From Symsagittifera roscoffensis (taxonomy: Eukaryota; Xenacoelomorpha; Acoela; Convolutidae), in the NCBI RefSeq assembly GCF_963678635.1, contig NC_087069.1, positions 33,751,090-33,815,089 of the forward strand: a stretch of 64,000 nt of DNA, written 5' to 3'. The position numbers and the translations under genes are program-made. Positions 1 to 10,029 of the stretch are shown here, in pieces. Every line of letters begins with the position of its first letter. Position 1 is the first letter of the stretch. Under the pieces are notes generated by a model, which was given only the letters and a program-made list of their open reading frames with translations, did no database searches and was not told the origin of the DNA.

Positions 1-50
1 AGACTCAAATTTGCGAGGTCGGAGATTCGAATCCGACACGTAGCCAATTT
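1..50 (+). other. tRNA-like 3' tail (SINE or tRNA relic)
   Basis: The stretch at about 15-47 resembles a tRNA T-arm and acceptor tail. It has a B-box-like GATTCGAATCC, followed by ACGTAGCCA and a short T-run. The canonical 5-bp T-stem does not pair well, and the 5' half, if any, lies outside the window. It could be a decayed tRNA or the tail of a tRNA-derived SINE in the NPC1 intron. Confidence 0.25.
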
Positions 51-162
51 TTCGCTAATTCGAGCCTTATTTCACTTGATAGAGCTGCTTTTTGGTCGTG
101 CTCTCGGAAGTGTTTGCGAAACGCAATTTCGCCTGTTTTTTAGTTGTTGTTTGTGTTTGCAG

Positions 163-269
163 GGTGTTCTACGTGTTCTATGAGCAGTATCTGAGCATAG
201 TGAGGGACACAGTGATCAACATGTCAGTCTCCCTCCTCTCCATATTCCTCGTCACATTCTTCCTCCTAG
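163..269 (+). CDS. NPC1: NPC1-type sterol transporter, internal exon (A)
   Basis: First visible exon of a Niemann-Pick C1 homologue, a lysosomal membrane protein that exports cholesterol. The translation contains VFYVFYEQYLSIV followed by a hydrophobic helix ending FLVTFFLLG. This matches the C-terminal membrane part of animal NPC1 proteins, where FYVFYEQYLTI is strongly conserved. The acceptor is a T-rich tract ending AG at 161-162; the donor GTACAG begins at 270. The exon enters with one base completing a codon and leaves in phase 1, which joins exon B exactly to give LLG-LDIV. Upstream exons are outside the window. Base composition is visibly richer in G+C than the flanks. Confidence 0.93.
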
Positions 270-1348
270 GTACAGTAACACACATAAAGCTACAACCATC
301 CACCACTCTTTCATTTCTAATGTTTAATTGCTACAGAAGAAACAAGCTAACTATTTCATCGATCCTCCCCCCACCCCCACACACTCCCCCTTCATGCTCC
401 CCCACTTGTAGTAATTCATTGAAAATAAGTGTGTTCAAATGTGGCTCACTACATGTAGAAAGCAGTCATAAAGCAGTTAGAGAGAACAGATATTCATTAC
501 AAGGTATCAAGTTTTTTGTTGCCAAAGCATTTGTAGGCTTATATTTTTCGGTCCGATTGATTTAATTCAAAGTAATTTGATATGACATTATGCAGCAGTT
601 GTGCTTGGATTTAAAGTAAAGCTCACTTAAACAAATCGAACACAAAATTCATGCATTTTAACATTCTTCAATAGTTTGTTCTTTGAGCATATTCGCAGGT
701 TTATTATGTCTAAAAAAGCAGCGCAAAGATTGACTACAATCCAAGTGACATGAAACTACCTCATCGATTGTGGGTGATGATTATAAATTGCTCAACTTTT
801 AAGAATCGATGAATTTAGTTCAGACTCTTGTATAGGTTGTGATGATTTTTTGTTTTTTTTGCAGGAAAAGTATTCAAATGCCTACTAACAAAAGAAGTGC
901 ATTCATACTTAAAAATGTTCATATGAATGCCCTTTCGTATATTCAGTTTTGGAGTTTAATTTGAACTTATTTGCTAGAAGGTAGGCAAAATGCGCTCTCC
1001 AATTACGAAAGCTGAAATGGCGCTCGATTTCTAATGATCGGTTTCTAATTTCGACAGTGGAGTGAAATTTTTAGCTTTCCCAGCGTAATAAAAACTTTTC
1101 CTTAATTATCCAGTTTTCTCAAATTGGGTTAATTTGTATCAAAAGAATACAAAAAATGTCAATATAAAAGAGCTTTAAGGCCATATATTTTTTATTTCAA
1201 ATTAGAAAGTTGAAATTTTTGAAAAAAAAGCAAGTCAATTTTGTTTGTTCTTTTTCTTTACGTTCATTGAATCTTTTCCAACTGTCATTGGGGTATATTT
1301 TCTTTGAAACATGCTTTCATGGCAAATCAGTACTTGCTTCGTTTCTAG
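270..1348 (+). other. NPC1 intron A-B, with a family-C repeat
   Basis: This intron of about 1.08 kb holds no coding sequence. Its first 300 bases are unremarkable apart from a C-rich patch near 366-395. The second half, about 800-1300, is a copy of dispersed repeat family C that ends some 50 bases before the next acceptor. Confidence 0.8.
800..1300 (+). repeat. Dispersed repeat family C, copy 1
   Basis: Shares its start (GAATCGATGAATTTAGTTC then AGACTCTTGTA, a small inverted repeat around GAGTC/GACTC) and its end (CATTGAATCTTTTCCAACTG) with copies near 5611, 7290 and 8296. No coding capacity is seen. The family looks like a short interspersed or MITE-like repeat of roughly 450 bases. Confidence 0.65.
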
Positions 1349-1473
1349 GTCTGGACATAGTGTCAGCGTTGTTCGTGGGGGTGACTATTCTGATGATCAT
1401 AGTGTCCATGTGTGGCCTCATGTACCTCTGGGACATCTCCCTCAACGCCATCTCACTCGTCAACCTAGTCATG
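1349..1473 (+). CDS. NPC1: NPC1-type sterol transporter, internal exon (B)
   Basis: The acceptor is TTTCTAG at 1342-1348 and the donor GTCAGT starts at 1474. The exon starts with the last two bases of a Gly codon and ends in phase 0. It encodes two consecutive hydrophobic segments, with MCGLMYLWDISLNAISLVNL between and across them. This corresponds to the conserved WLWGISLNAVSLVNLVM of vertebrate NPC1, the RND-like transmembrane bundle near the C terminus. It joins in frame to exons A and C. No stop or frame break is present. Confidence 0.95.
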
Positions 1474-1847
1474 GTCAGTCATCCTTAACATAAAAGACCA
1501 TGGAAATAATAGTAGAAAATATTCACACGTCAAAGTGTCTTACATAAACCAAAATGTCTAATATAGTCCAAATAAGATGTCGTATATAGATGTTTTTATT
1601 AACGACAAGATATCTTATATAACCCAAAGTAGTGTCCATGTTGAACCTTGATTTTTAAGATGCCTCAAGTTTTAAATCATGTTGTTTGTATTATCTCAAG
1701 GATAGAACTGGTAATCCATCATTTGAACTGATTGGTCAAAAAGTGAATAAATGTGCAAATACATCTGAAGTAGCTTGTTTTTGGTTTCTTATTTTACACT
1801 AAAGTTTGATTGTTTTTATTTTACAATTACTCGTTTTTGTTTTATAG

Positions 1848-1961
1848 GCAGTGGGAATAAGTGTTGAGTTCTCTGCACATACAGTGCGCACCTTTGCAGT
1901 CAATCCCAACCCATCCAGACTGCAGAGGGCAAAGGACTCCTTGTTGGAGATGGGCAGCTCA
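1848..1961 (+). CDS. NPC1: NPC1-type sterol transporter, internal exon (C)
   Basis: The acceptor TTTTATAG ends at 1847 and the donor GTGAGT begins at 1962. The exon is 38 codons, phase 0 at both ends. It encodes AVGISVEFSAHTVRTFAV and then a loop ending LLEMGSS, the counterpart of the conserved CGISVEFCSHITRAF ... EEALAHMGSSVFSG stretch of NPC1. The GISVEF motif lies in the membrane domain that carries proton-coupling residues in RND-type permeases. The introns on both sides are short (374 and 285 bases). Confidence 0.95.
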
Positions 1962-2246
1962 GTGAGTACACCACTTCACAAACTATGATATCTTAAAGTT
2001 TAGTCATGATGGATAATGTTTGCACATGACAATTATTTTAAATGGAACTCGGACATTTTGCTACGTCTAGATGAGGTTTAACTTCACAATTGACATGAAT
2101 ATTGGAATGTATTTTGTGCAGCAGTCTCAAAAAACTACCTTTAAGCCAATAATTAAGCCTAAAAACGTTGACAGGAGTTTTGTTTAACATTATAGGTCAA
2201 ATATCCTGAGTTCAATATTAACTTATTGTTACCTGTGTCGCTTTAG

Positions 2247-2409
2247 GTACTGAGTGGTATCACATTGACTAAACTGGGCGGCATATTGGTGCTAGGCTTC
2301 TCCAACTCGGAGCTGTTCCGAGTGTTCTACTTCCGAATGTACCTGGGCATAGTCATCTTCGGAGCAGCACACGGGCTCGCATTCCTACCTGTCGTCCTCA
2401 GCTATATAG
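2247..2409 (+). CDS. NPC1: NPC1-type sterol transporter, internal exon (D)
   Basis: The acceptor CGCTTTAG ends at 2246 and the donor GTAACA begins at 2410. The exon encodes [18 protein letters not shown], then [20 protein letters not shown], and ends LPVVLSYI plus the first base of the next codon. These match the last two membrane helices of NPC1 (SGITLTKFGGIVVLAF; FYFRMYLAMVLLGATHGL; LPVLLSYIG). In NPC1 the next residues are Gly-Pro and a short cytosolic tail. Two downstream exons could supply this tail; see 3999-4309 and 4847-5448. Confidence 0.95.
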
Positions 2410-2689
2410 GTAACAGTAATGCGAATGGGAAATTTTTCAGGTTGAAGCACTGTTTTTGGATTAGTTTGTACCGATTGTCGGATAGAGATGGGTATGAAAC
2501 AGGAATTTCATGAGTAATTCCAGTTTCTCTCGTAGAATTATTTAATCATAGTTTGATGACTGCATTAGTGCATGTAAAAAACTGTTTTCATAAATCACTA
2601 TTCCATAAAATGACCTTTATTCGCCACCAGGATTTGTTTTTACACAAGCAATGCTTGTGTTAAAGGATAAACTATCTTTTTTTTCAACC

Positions 2690-3560
2690 TAAGTCGCCGC
2701 AAGTATTATTGCGACGCAAATATTGTTGCGATGAAATGTGCTCATTTTGAACGTGTTCGTTTTAATCAACAAGACTGCTCGTATATCAGGGCAAAGCCCT
2801 GAATGTTCCGACTGTCCCTTAATTCATATCGAATAAATTTTGAAAAAAGAAAACATTGAAAACCTATAAATTTTGGACATAGCAATGTCTAAAATTGTGA
2901 GTCGTACGAAATAAATACGACCAATTAGCAGCCTCAATTCAATTTGGAACGATTTTGTTGTGCGGGATAATTCGCCTTGCATAAATAATTTGCGGTACCC
3001 TCATATCTTTTTACATTTGAACTCAGGAAGTCGATATCTTTAATGGGGTATAAAAATTTTGTTGAAAATCATTATTTCGATCGCTGAAAATTGACTGAAT
3101 AAAAAAAACACATCGAGCATAAGTATTCCGTTTTTTTTTCGAAAGTCGGAACAATAATCAGCTTTTAAGTACAGCCAATGCTAAGGATTTTAACACAAAC
3201 TGTTTTTGTTCCGACTTTCCTAAGGAAAATACCGGAATATTTAAGCTCGGCGTGGTTTTTTGTGACAAATTTCGGCTTTTTAACTAGCCATTTTTGACGA
3301 GATTTATTTTATATCATTCAAAAAGTATTGTTGTCCTGAGCTTAAATTTGGAAAGATATTTCACATGTGATCGTTTTTTGGGGAATAAAAATTGGCAATT
3401 TGGGACAATTAACGCGCGATATATTTCGCGCTATTAACGCTTAAGCGGAGATTTAATCCGTCATAGAAATCGTTTCAAATTGGTTGAAGGAAGCTTATTT
3501 GCCATAATTGATTTGTTACTAGGAGCGAAATTTATCACTTTGTACTTAATATGGCGTGTG
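2690..3560 (+). repeat. Dispersed repeat family A copy (with hairpin)
   Basis: Contains the family hallmark ACTGCTCGTATATCAGGGC, followed by a perfect 7-bp hairpin TCAGGGC-AAA-GCCCTGA at 2786-2802. It also has a cysteine-poor, non-coding interior and blocks such as GCGCTATTAACGCTTAAG. Related blocks recur near 34750-35215 (reverse), 44860-45110, 46740-47160, 50338-50790 and 50866-51375. No transposase or RT was seen. The boundaries are approximate. Confidence 0.6.
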
Positions 3561-3998
3561 AGGAGATGATTTTCACAAAAAATTGCAAATTAAAAAAAAA
3601 CTTCATTTCATTTTCATTACATTTAATTTTTTCATGTTATTACTGCTCTATAGACTGCTGTATAATTGAGGCATGTTGTTTGGTAAATTTCTATTTTTTT
3701 TTCAAATTGACTGGTACTGCTAATGCGTCATAAGTGGCGTGCGTCACTAAGAAGTTTTGTAGACTCAAAGTTTTACTCATTCAGTTTTTCCGAGTAACGT
3801 TATCGGTCATATTTTTGCTTGTGTAAGCGAAGTGCAACTTCGCCTCTCTGTAAAATTTCGGTAAACCAACCAGATATGCCTTAGAGTAGCTGCATTAAAA
3901 TGAGATTTTTTGGTAATGGTACGGGAATACATATCTCAAGATACCGATCACTTCTGGGCGAAGAGGGTACTTGGTTTCGATTCATAATTGTGACTCAG

Positions 3999-4309
3999 TT
4001 GTATCGAATTCGTCTTATTTATCAGGACTCTCGCACAAAAGTGCCAACTGTTCAATATTCAAAACTGCCATCGTATTGAACAAACCGACCAGAGCCAAAG
4101 ACAAAGAAATTGGCTCGGCTAGTAGTACACATCACCCTAGGTATATGTCAAGTGTATCTAGAGAACCTCTCCTAGATATTAACATTGATGATGCAACTAG
4201 TCCGTCTTACTCGATGTCAGAAAACGCATGGATTCAAAGTTTCAATAGTATTCATTTGAAGAAGTTTACCAATGAGAAATGGGCATCAAATTTTTGGTTT
4301 GTCAAATGA
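3999..4309 (+). CDS. NPC1: Possible alternative last exon of NPC1
   Basis: After an acceptor ending CTCAG at 3994-3998, an open frame of about 103 codons runs to TGA at 4307-4309. Exon D ends in phase 1, and splicing here gives Val in place of Gly and keeps this frame open. The predicted tail is hydrophilic and Ser-rich and contains SREPLLDINIDD. This resembles the RERLLNF ending of vertebrate NPC1, whose dileucine signal directs the protein to lysosomes. An AATAAA lies 25 bases after the stop. Composition is more balanced than the surrounding intron. Against it: the NPC1 Gly-Pro after SYI is kept only by splicing to 4847. No transcript evidence is available. Confidence 0.45.
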
Positions 4310-4333
4310 GCTTACATAAAATATGAACTAATC

Positions 4334-4339
4334 AATAAA
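4334..4339 (+). terminator. Poly(A) signal AATAAA after the alternative exon
   Basis: A canonical AATAAA lies 25 bases downstream of the TGA at 4307-4309. In such AT-rich DNA chance occurrence is easy, so its weight comes from its position. Confidence 0.35.
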
Positions 4340-4846
4340 AAGTGCAATGAAAGTGATTTTTATGACTGATACGGCTGAATTTTATCGATATTTGACAGAT
4401 AAAAATTGAGCTGACAACGAAGCTTTGAATCTTCCATTTTAATCTGTCTGTAAAGATTGTTCTCTGTTTTTGTTTCAGATCCATTTTTTTCAGATATCTC
4501 TAATTAACTATGTACTTCATGCATAATTTGAAATGATAACGCAATTAACAGAAGACTTCGCGCTAACATACTCGATTTAAGTGCTCTCTTTTTAAAAATT
4601 GTCTCATTTTAACCTCAGTTTGTCTTTTGACTCTTTATTTTCAAAGAAGTATGTGAACAAAAGCAGAATTTAACATCAAACTGTTTATATACTCGAATTG
4701 AATTGATTTCGTCGTGACGCGAGCGATCTTAGTTTTTTAAACACCTTTCTACGAATTTTATCCTGCTTTAATTTCTAATTAACCTGTTTTCTCTCAAATT
4801 CTTTCGCAATTGGATTTTGATCAAGTGTATATTTCGTTTGGTGCAG

Positions 4847-5448
4847 GTCCATTGACGAAGGAGAGGAAGCTGCGAAGAACGAATCGAAAATGTAGGGGAT
4901 GTACCTGCTCCACTGGAACCCAAAGATCCAAAGGGGCACAAGGACAACGCAACCCCCGTCCTGGGATTACCGACCCCCACCTCCCAACCCCACAGCAGGA
5001 AGACACTCACTCACTAGTATACACTAAGTCACTACCAGAGCAGAGTAAACAAACAACAGTGGTAACAAGCAATGCAGAAACGTCTAACTCGGAGCTAAGT
5101 GCAACGATATTAACAACAGTGTCCAAAAATGAACAACGACTAGGAAAAAACTCCTCATTTTGTGAAGCTACATCAATAAGCAAAGATAAGTCGCAACCAA
5201 TACCTGATTGCATTGAGCCTACTGTTTTTTCAAGCAATGTGATTGGTCAGAAATCAGCCAATGAAAATCGATCAGCATGTAATACTGAGACAGATGCGCC
5301 TATTGGCGATAAAAACAATGAAAAAGACTTGTTTGAAAGTGGTGCTATGTTTAGTAAAGCTTCTGCTCCTCTCAAAAATTCCACTTCGAAAAGTAATCAT
5401 CCCCGTACTGCTAATTTGGATTCGTCTCGAGAAGAAACTTGTGCTTAA
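4847..5448 (+). CDS. NPC1: NPC1-type sterol transporter, last exon (E), long cytosolic tail
   Basis: The acceptor TTTGGTGCAG ends at 4846. The first two bases complete the Gly codon started in exon D, giving SYIG-PLTKERKLRR, so the conserved Gly-Pro after the last helix is kept. The frame then runs about 200 codons to TAA at 5446-5448. The tail is basic at first (RTNRKCRGCTC) and then Ser/Thr/Asn/Gln-rich and presumably disordered. It is much longer than the roughly 30-residue cytosolic tail of vertebrate NPC1 and lacks a terminal LLNF-type dileucine signal. AATAAA follows at 5503-5508. The coding potential of the far tail is less certain than its start. Confidence 0.82.
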
Positions 5449-5502
5449 TTTTCATCTCACATTTTTGCCTTCACCTCAAATTAATACAATCTTTAAAAAT
5501 CA

Positions 5503-5508
5503 AATAAA
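5503..5508 (+). terminator. Poly(A) signal AATAAA of NPC1
   Basis: AATAAA lies 55 bases after the stop codon of exon E and is the first such motif downstream of the gene. Confidence 0.5.
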
Positions 5509-5610
5509 CTTAATATTAATGCAGACTGATAACAAAACAATTTATCTAAAAACATTTGCTGCGGTTTAGATTTTAGCCAAATTTATTAGTGATAAAGTAT
5601 TGCTTCAGTT

Positions 5611-6035
5611 TTCAAGTGTCAATGAACGAAGTGAAGACCTATTTAGGTATGTCTTCGTTTTTGTTCGGAAAAGTCTTTGAGTTGTTCACGCTCAAATTTG
5701 AGATTTTAAGGTGCGACTTTTGATTTCCTTTTTAAAATTCAACTTTAAATTACTAGCTAAATAGGAAAGCAAATTTTGTTTTCCAATTTGCAAATTGCGC
5801 GGAAAAAAACGTGAATGGCTTCAGGTTTTTCGAAAGAAGGTTTTCCAGCTGAATACAAAATTTATCTATAAACCCAATTTTCTTTAATTTGGTTAGTTTT
5901 TATTGAAAATGTGTTCTAAACAAAAGATTCATGAAATTCAAAGAAATTTAACGTAATGTATGAAATACGAAGGTTAGAAAATTAATCTTTTTTTTTAGTT
6001 CGTTGACATTTTTCCAACTTTTTGTTGGCTATGTT
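5611..6035 (+). repeat. Dispersed repeat family C, copy 2
   Basis: Starts AGTGTCAATGAACGAAGTG and ends TTCGTTGACATTTTTCCAAC, matching the two ends of the other family-C copies with more divergence in the middle. Non-coding. Confidence 0.5.
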
Positions 6036-7289
6036 TCATTTTGATATAAAATAGTATGTTTTCTGTAGCTGCTTCTATTGTTAATCCAGATACGAAAAAT
6101 TTCATGGTGTTAAATATAGTCTAGAAAAATGCTTAACATCGAAGTTCGCTGTATCGATGTTTTTTCTCGAGAATTTAATAATTTCTGCTAATCTTGTTGC
6201 AATAAATGTACTGTTTTTCTTCGTCCTACAAGTTAGTTCGACTGAAAAAAATAAGTTGGCAGAACCAACATTTTTTTTAAAATTTAGTTTTAAAAAAGTT
6301 ATGTATTCACTGCTTGTTGGACCCTTGTTTGTTAGTCATCGCTCGTCGCAGTTGCAGATTATTAGTTGATAGTTGCTCTTTCTGATGTTGTATGGCGAAT
6401 AAGACGATAGCTGTTGTGAGGGCAACCACTTTAGTGGGACTTTAAGACGACGCTTCTCGCAAGTTTTTCTATTAAACTCTTGAGAGATATAGTTCGCTTA
6501 AATTCGAAGAGTTCTTTTACATGTTTTAACTCTCATTTGTCGTCTTAATGCCATGTCGTCTTAGTTGCTTGTTGAATAGTGTTCAGTTAGTTCCATATCA
6601 GTTAGTTCTCAAAGTGACCCAATTGCGCTCATTGTATCAACTCATATTTCAGCTAATCTCTCCGTTCTACTTAGTAACAAGTACCTCTCATTCGAAAATA
6701 TGGCACTTTTCCAGTGTTCAGTGGACCAGGATTCACTTCTGGTCGACTAAATTGGTTTTTATTCGGAACCTGTTTGGATTCGAAAACAGCACCTTGTTCC
6801 TCAAAAAAAGGACTTTTTCAATCGCAGTAAAAAGCTGCTATTTTTTATTCCACTAAAGCAGTTTTGATCTGCGCTAAAATAATTGGAAAAGTGCAAAATT
6901 TTCACTTTTCATGAAGTCACTCCGTAGTTTGTATACTAGAAAAATATCCCATGAATAAATATCCCAAACTGACTTTTGAGCTCGAAGTGCATAATCGATC
7001 AGTTGGTGCTACTATGCTACATTGGAGGCTCTGCAAACTGTACAGATAGATACTATAAAATTGTTTACAAATCAAAACCTGGATTTGGTTAATAATTATT
7101 TACTTGATTGCAACGACCCTTTTGTGAAATCTATCATCGTTTCCGATCTAATGCTAGTTTTAATTGTAATTAAGATAACCACCTTGCTTGTGTTCAATTA
7201 TTGTAAAACTGTGACGCCCAATTCAGTAATTGTTTGAATTTATCAAAAATGTTCCAATGCCAAATTTACGAATATAATAATTAATGAAG
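6036..7289. other. Intergenic, no recognisable feature
   Basis: AT-rich. The short open frames here have the composition expected by chance, and none shows a domain I recognise. Confidence 0.6.
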
Positions 7290-7755
7290 TTTTTTTAAGA
7301 GTAATGAACGTAGTGAGTACTCTTATATATGTTCTGCTGATTTTTTATAGGAAAAAGTCTTAAAAATTGTTAACGGTCAATTTTGATTTTTAGCGGTTTG
7401 ACTTGTGATTTATTTTTAAGTTAAGTGCAATTCTATTGTTAAAAGGAAGGCGAACTATCGAATAGAAAAAGTGTAAAGGTCACGAAAAACGTTATTGTCT
7501 TCTAATTTCGAAAATGGAAATTAATTATCAGATTTCCCAGCGAAATGAAAGTTTTACTTATTGATCTAGTTTTCTCAAATTGGGTTAATTTTAACATACA
7601 AGTGTCCATTATAAATTGTTCTACAAATTTAATGAGCTTTAAGGTCATCTCTTTTTTTCTTCGAAATTCAAAAGTTGAAGGTTTTTGATAAAGTTTTTTT
7701 TTAGTTTCCTTGCATTCATTACTCTTTTCCAACTTTCATGTCGGCCATGTTTTCA
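7290..7755 (+). repeat. Dispersed repeat family C, copy 3
   Basis: The most complete copy. It begins AAGAGTAATGAACGTAGTG with inverted AGAGT/ACTCT ends, contains AAAGTGTAAAGGTCAC, and finishes TTACTCTTTTCCAACTTTC followed by TCGGCCATGTTTTC. The open frame on its minus strand is not shared by the other copies. Confidence 0.7.
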
Positions 7756-8295
7756 CTTCTGGAACAAAAGCCGCTCACTGACACCTATTACTCAGAGAAA
7801 ATGAGCACAGTTTTCTCCTTATTGACGCAGAGTTTTGATTTTTGACATCCGCGGTGCTGCCAAGTTGTAATTTGGTGGTAACGTAAAGGCGGCAATAGTC
7901 GCAGGTAAAACTTCGTAGCATTTGAAAACGCGACAACTTGTCGCAGATAAATATTACAATTTTACATTTTTATCTGGTTGGCAGTCTAGTGATAGTCTTT
8001 CTGTCCGTGAACTCAAAATTCTTTAGAGACTGTGTGAACGCAAAATTTTCGTTTAAGGATGAAATAAATCTTCAACCTCTTGGTTTTTTAGAGCGTCTTC
8101 TTGTGTTTTTGGGTCACCGGCCCTAGCCTTAGTTATTCAATTACACGTCTCAGTGCGATAATATTTTTAGGTCAAATTGTTTCTAAGACAGCAACTGGTA
8201 GCGGTTAAATTGTTTCCAAATTACGAAAGAGTGCCAATCCAATAGGTCTAAGTCTAGAGTAGCTTGAAACACGCTATTACTGCATCCGATTAGTT

Positions 8296-8660
8296 CTTTT
8301 CAAGAGTCGATGAACGTAGTTCAGACTCTTGTACAGGTCGCGATAACTTTTTATCGTTTTTTTTTTCAGGAAAAGTCATAAAATTTATTCAAGCTCAAAT
8401 TTATTTTTTTCGAGGTTTGATTTTTGATGTCTTTTCAAGTTCTGTGCGTTTCCGTTATTAAAAAGAAAGTAAACTCCATTACCGAACAGCAAAAATGTAA
8501 AGGTCACATAAATTGTGATCGACTTCTAGTTTCGAAGTTGGAATTTATTTTTCAGATTTCACAGCGGAATAAAAACTTTTGCTAATGATCCAGTTTTATC
8601 ATGTTGGATTAACTCAAAAAAAGAGTGCTAATCATAAAGAGTTTTAAACCCCCTGTTTTT
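8296..8660 (+). repeat. Dispersed repeat family C, copy 4 (3' end lost)
   Basis: Begins AAGAGTCGATGAACGTAGTT with CAGACTCTTGTACAGG, a 6-bp hairpin around GAGTC. It shares AAAATGTAAAGGTCAC and the following block with copy 3, then decays into A-runs. Confidence 0.65.
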
Positions 8661-10029
8661 TTAAAAAAAAAAAATTAAAACAGTAAATTTAGACTGAAGA
8701 ATACAGACTCACTGTTTGAGTCATTTCATTTTATCAGTTTAAATTACCAAAAACGCAAAACTGTTCAAAAAACAGGCCAAAATAGACAATTTTTGAAAAG
8801 TTTTGACCAAAAAATTGTGTTTTTTTTTGGCGCGCGCTCTCCCCTCAAAAATAGTATATTTTGGCGCCGAAGGTGCTTTATAAAAAATTTTGAGATAGGT
8901 CAGTCAAAAATGGATGTCGTAAAGTTATACCAAAGCGGGGATTCTTTGGATAAAATTGGCCACTCAAATTTAGTGGGCAACGGTCGCCACCGCCAGCCCC
9001 TCTCCCCTCGGCACGCTACTGGCTGGTAGAATGGCACCCTCTCACAACATACGTCTTTTTGGCTTTCGTGTAACCACTATCTGGCAACAAGTAATGATCT
9101 CAAAAATGATACCAAGGAAAGTTATTATTAACTCTTTTTCAAGTGACATCACAAAATTCCATTGGAAGTATACAGCATGTTTTTAGCCCTTTGCAAGTTA
9201 CTGCATCTTGAGAGCTCTATTAAGCAGAGTTGCCTGTCGAGTGGAACCTCTTTGAGCAAACATGAAGTTGTCGTGAATATCAACTTTGCTTGTTACATTT
9301 TTGTCTTCTTTGTAATATAGCAACTTAAAATCAAAAAAAGACTTAGCAGTTGAGCATTATTACAAATGTAGAGGTACCTAATTTCATGAAAATAAGTGTT
9401 AGAACTTTCATTATCGAGTTTTGTTAACGTTATTAAAAAGTATTTTTAGTTGAAAAAAATCGTTGAATAAAAATCCAGCCCTACATCCAAGTTGATTTCT
9501 TTTAAGAAAACTGATACTTTTTTCCAGGTTTTTAGCCCATTTCATCAAACTAAAAAAAATTTATTCACAGTATTTAAAGCAGGCCGAAAAAATAGGAACA
9601 GGCAAGAGCGTGAATTTTGTACGGTTTGAACTAACAGCGCCAGAATAGAAATCAGATGTCAATTCAACAAAGACCAGGGAAACAAATGACACCCAGGTTC
9701 TCTCTGTAGTAGATAAATATCACATTTGTTTATCATGACTGCTTTCCGCTTTCTGGAAACAATTTATCTTCCGAATAACTTCAAAGAACCGGAAGAAGCT
9801 ATGGCTTACACAGTCCTGCCCAAATCAGGTATTTGGAATCAATCACAATCAAAAGTTAATGAGTGTGCTAAGATATTGAAAACAATATTGCACCGACTTA
9901 GAGTATGAAAACATGTTCCAGGAACTTTTGCAGTGTAGAAAAAAACGGCTGTTTTTTAAGGTCATTCGGATGTAGCATTTAAATTATTGGTTTGTAAGGA
10001 AAAGTTTTAAAAATATTTTGAGTTTCAGT
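8661..10029. other. Intergenic; one possible orphan exon at 9735-9829
   Basis: No recognised gene. The segment 9735-9829 on the plus strand is less AT-rich and reads MTAFRFLETIYLPNNFKEPE... before a GTATTT donor-like site. It could be an exon of an unknown gene or a relic. Nothing else in this stretch stands out. Confidence 0.3.

Larger units (their letters stand above)
2410..4846 (+). other. NPC1 intron D-E, containing a repeat and a possible alternative exon
   Basis: The largest visible NPC1 intron, about 2.4 kb. It contains a dispersed family-A repeat (about 2690-3560) and a G+C-richer open stretch at 3999-4309 that can act as an alternative terminal exon. The remainder (3561-3998 and 4340-4846) is AT-rich with no coding signal that I recognise. 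Confidence 0.7.

Noticed and set aside
92-565. 157-codon frame starting at 92 and continuing past 269
   Set aside because: It is the NPC1 exon A read through its acceptor and donor into the introns; only 163-269 is coding.
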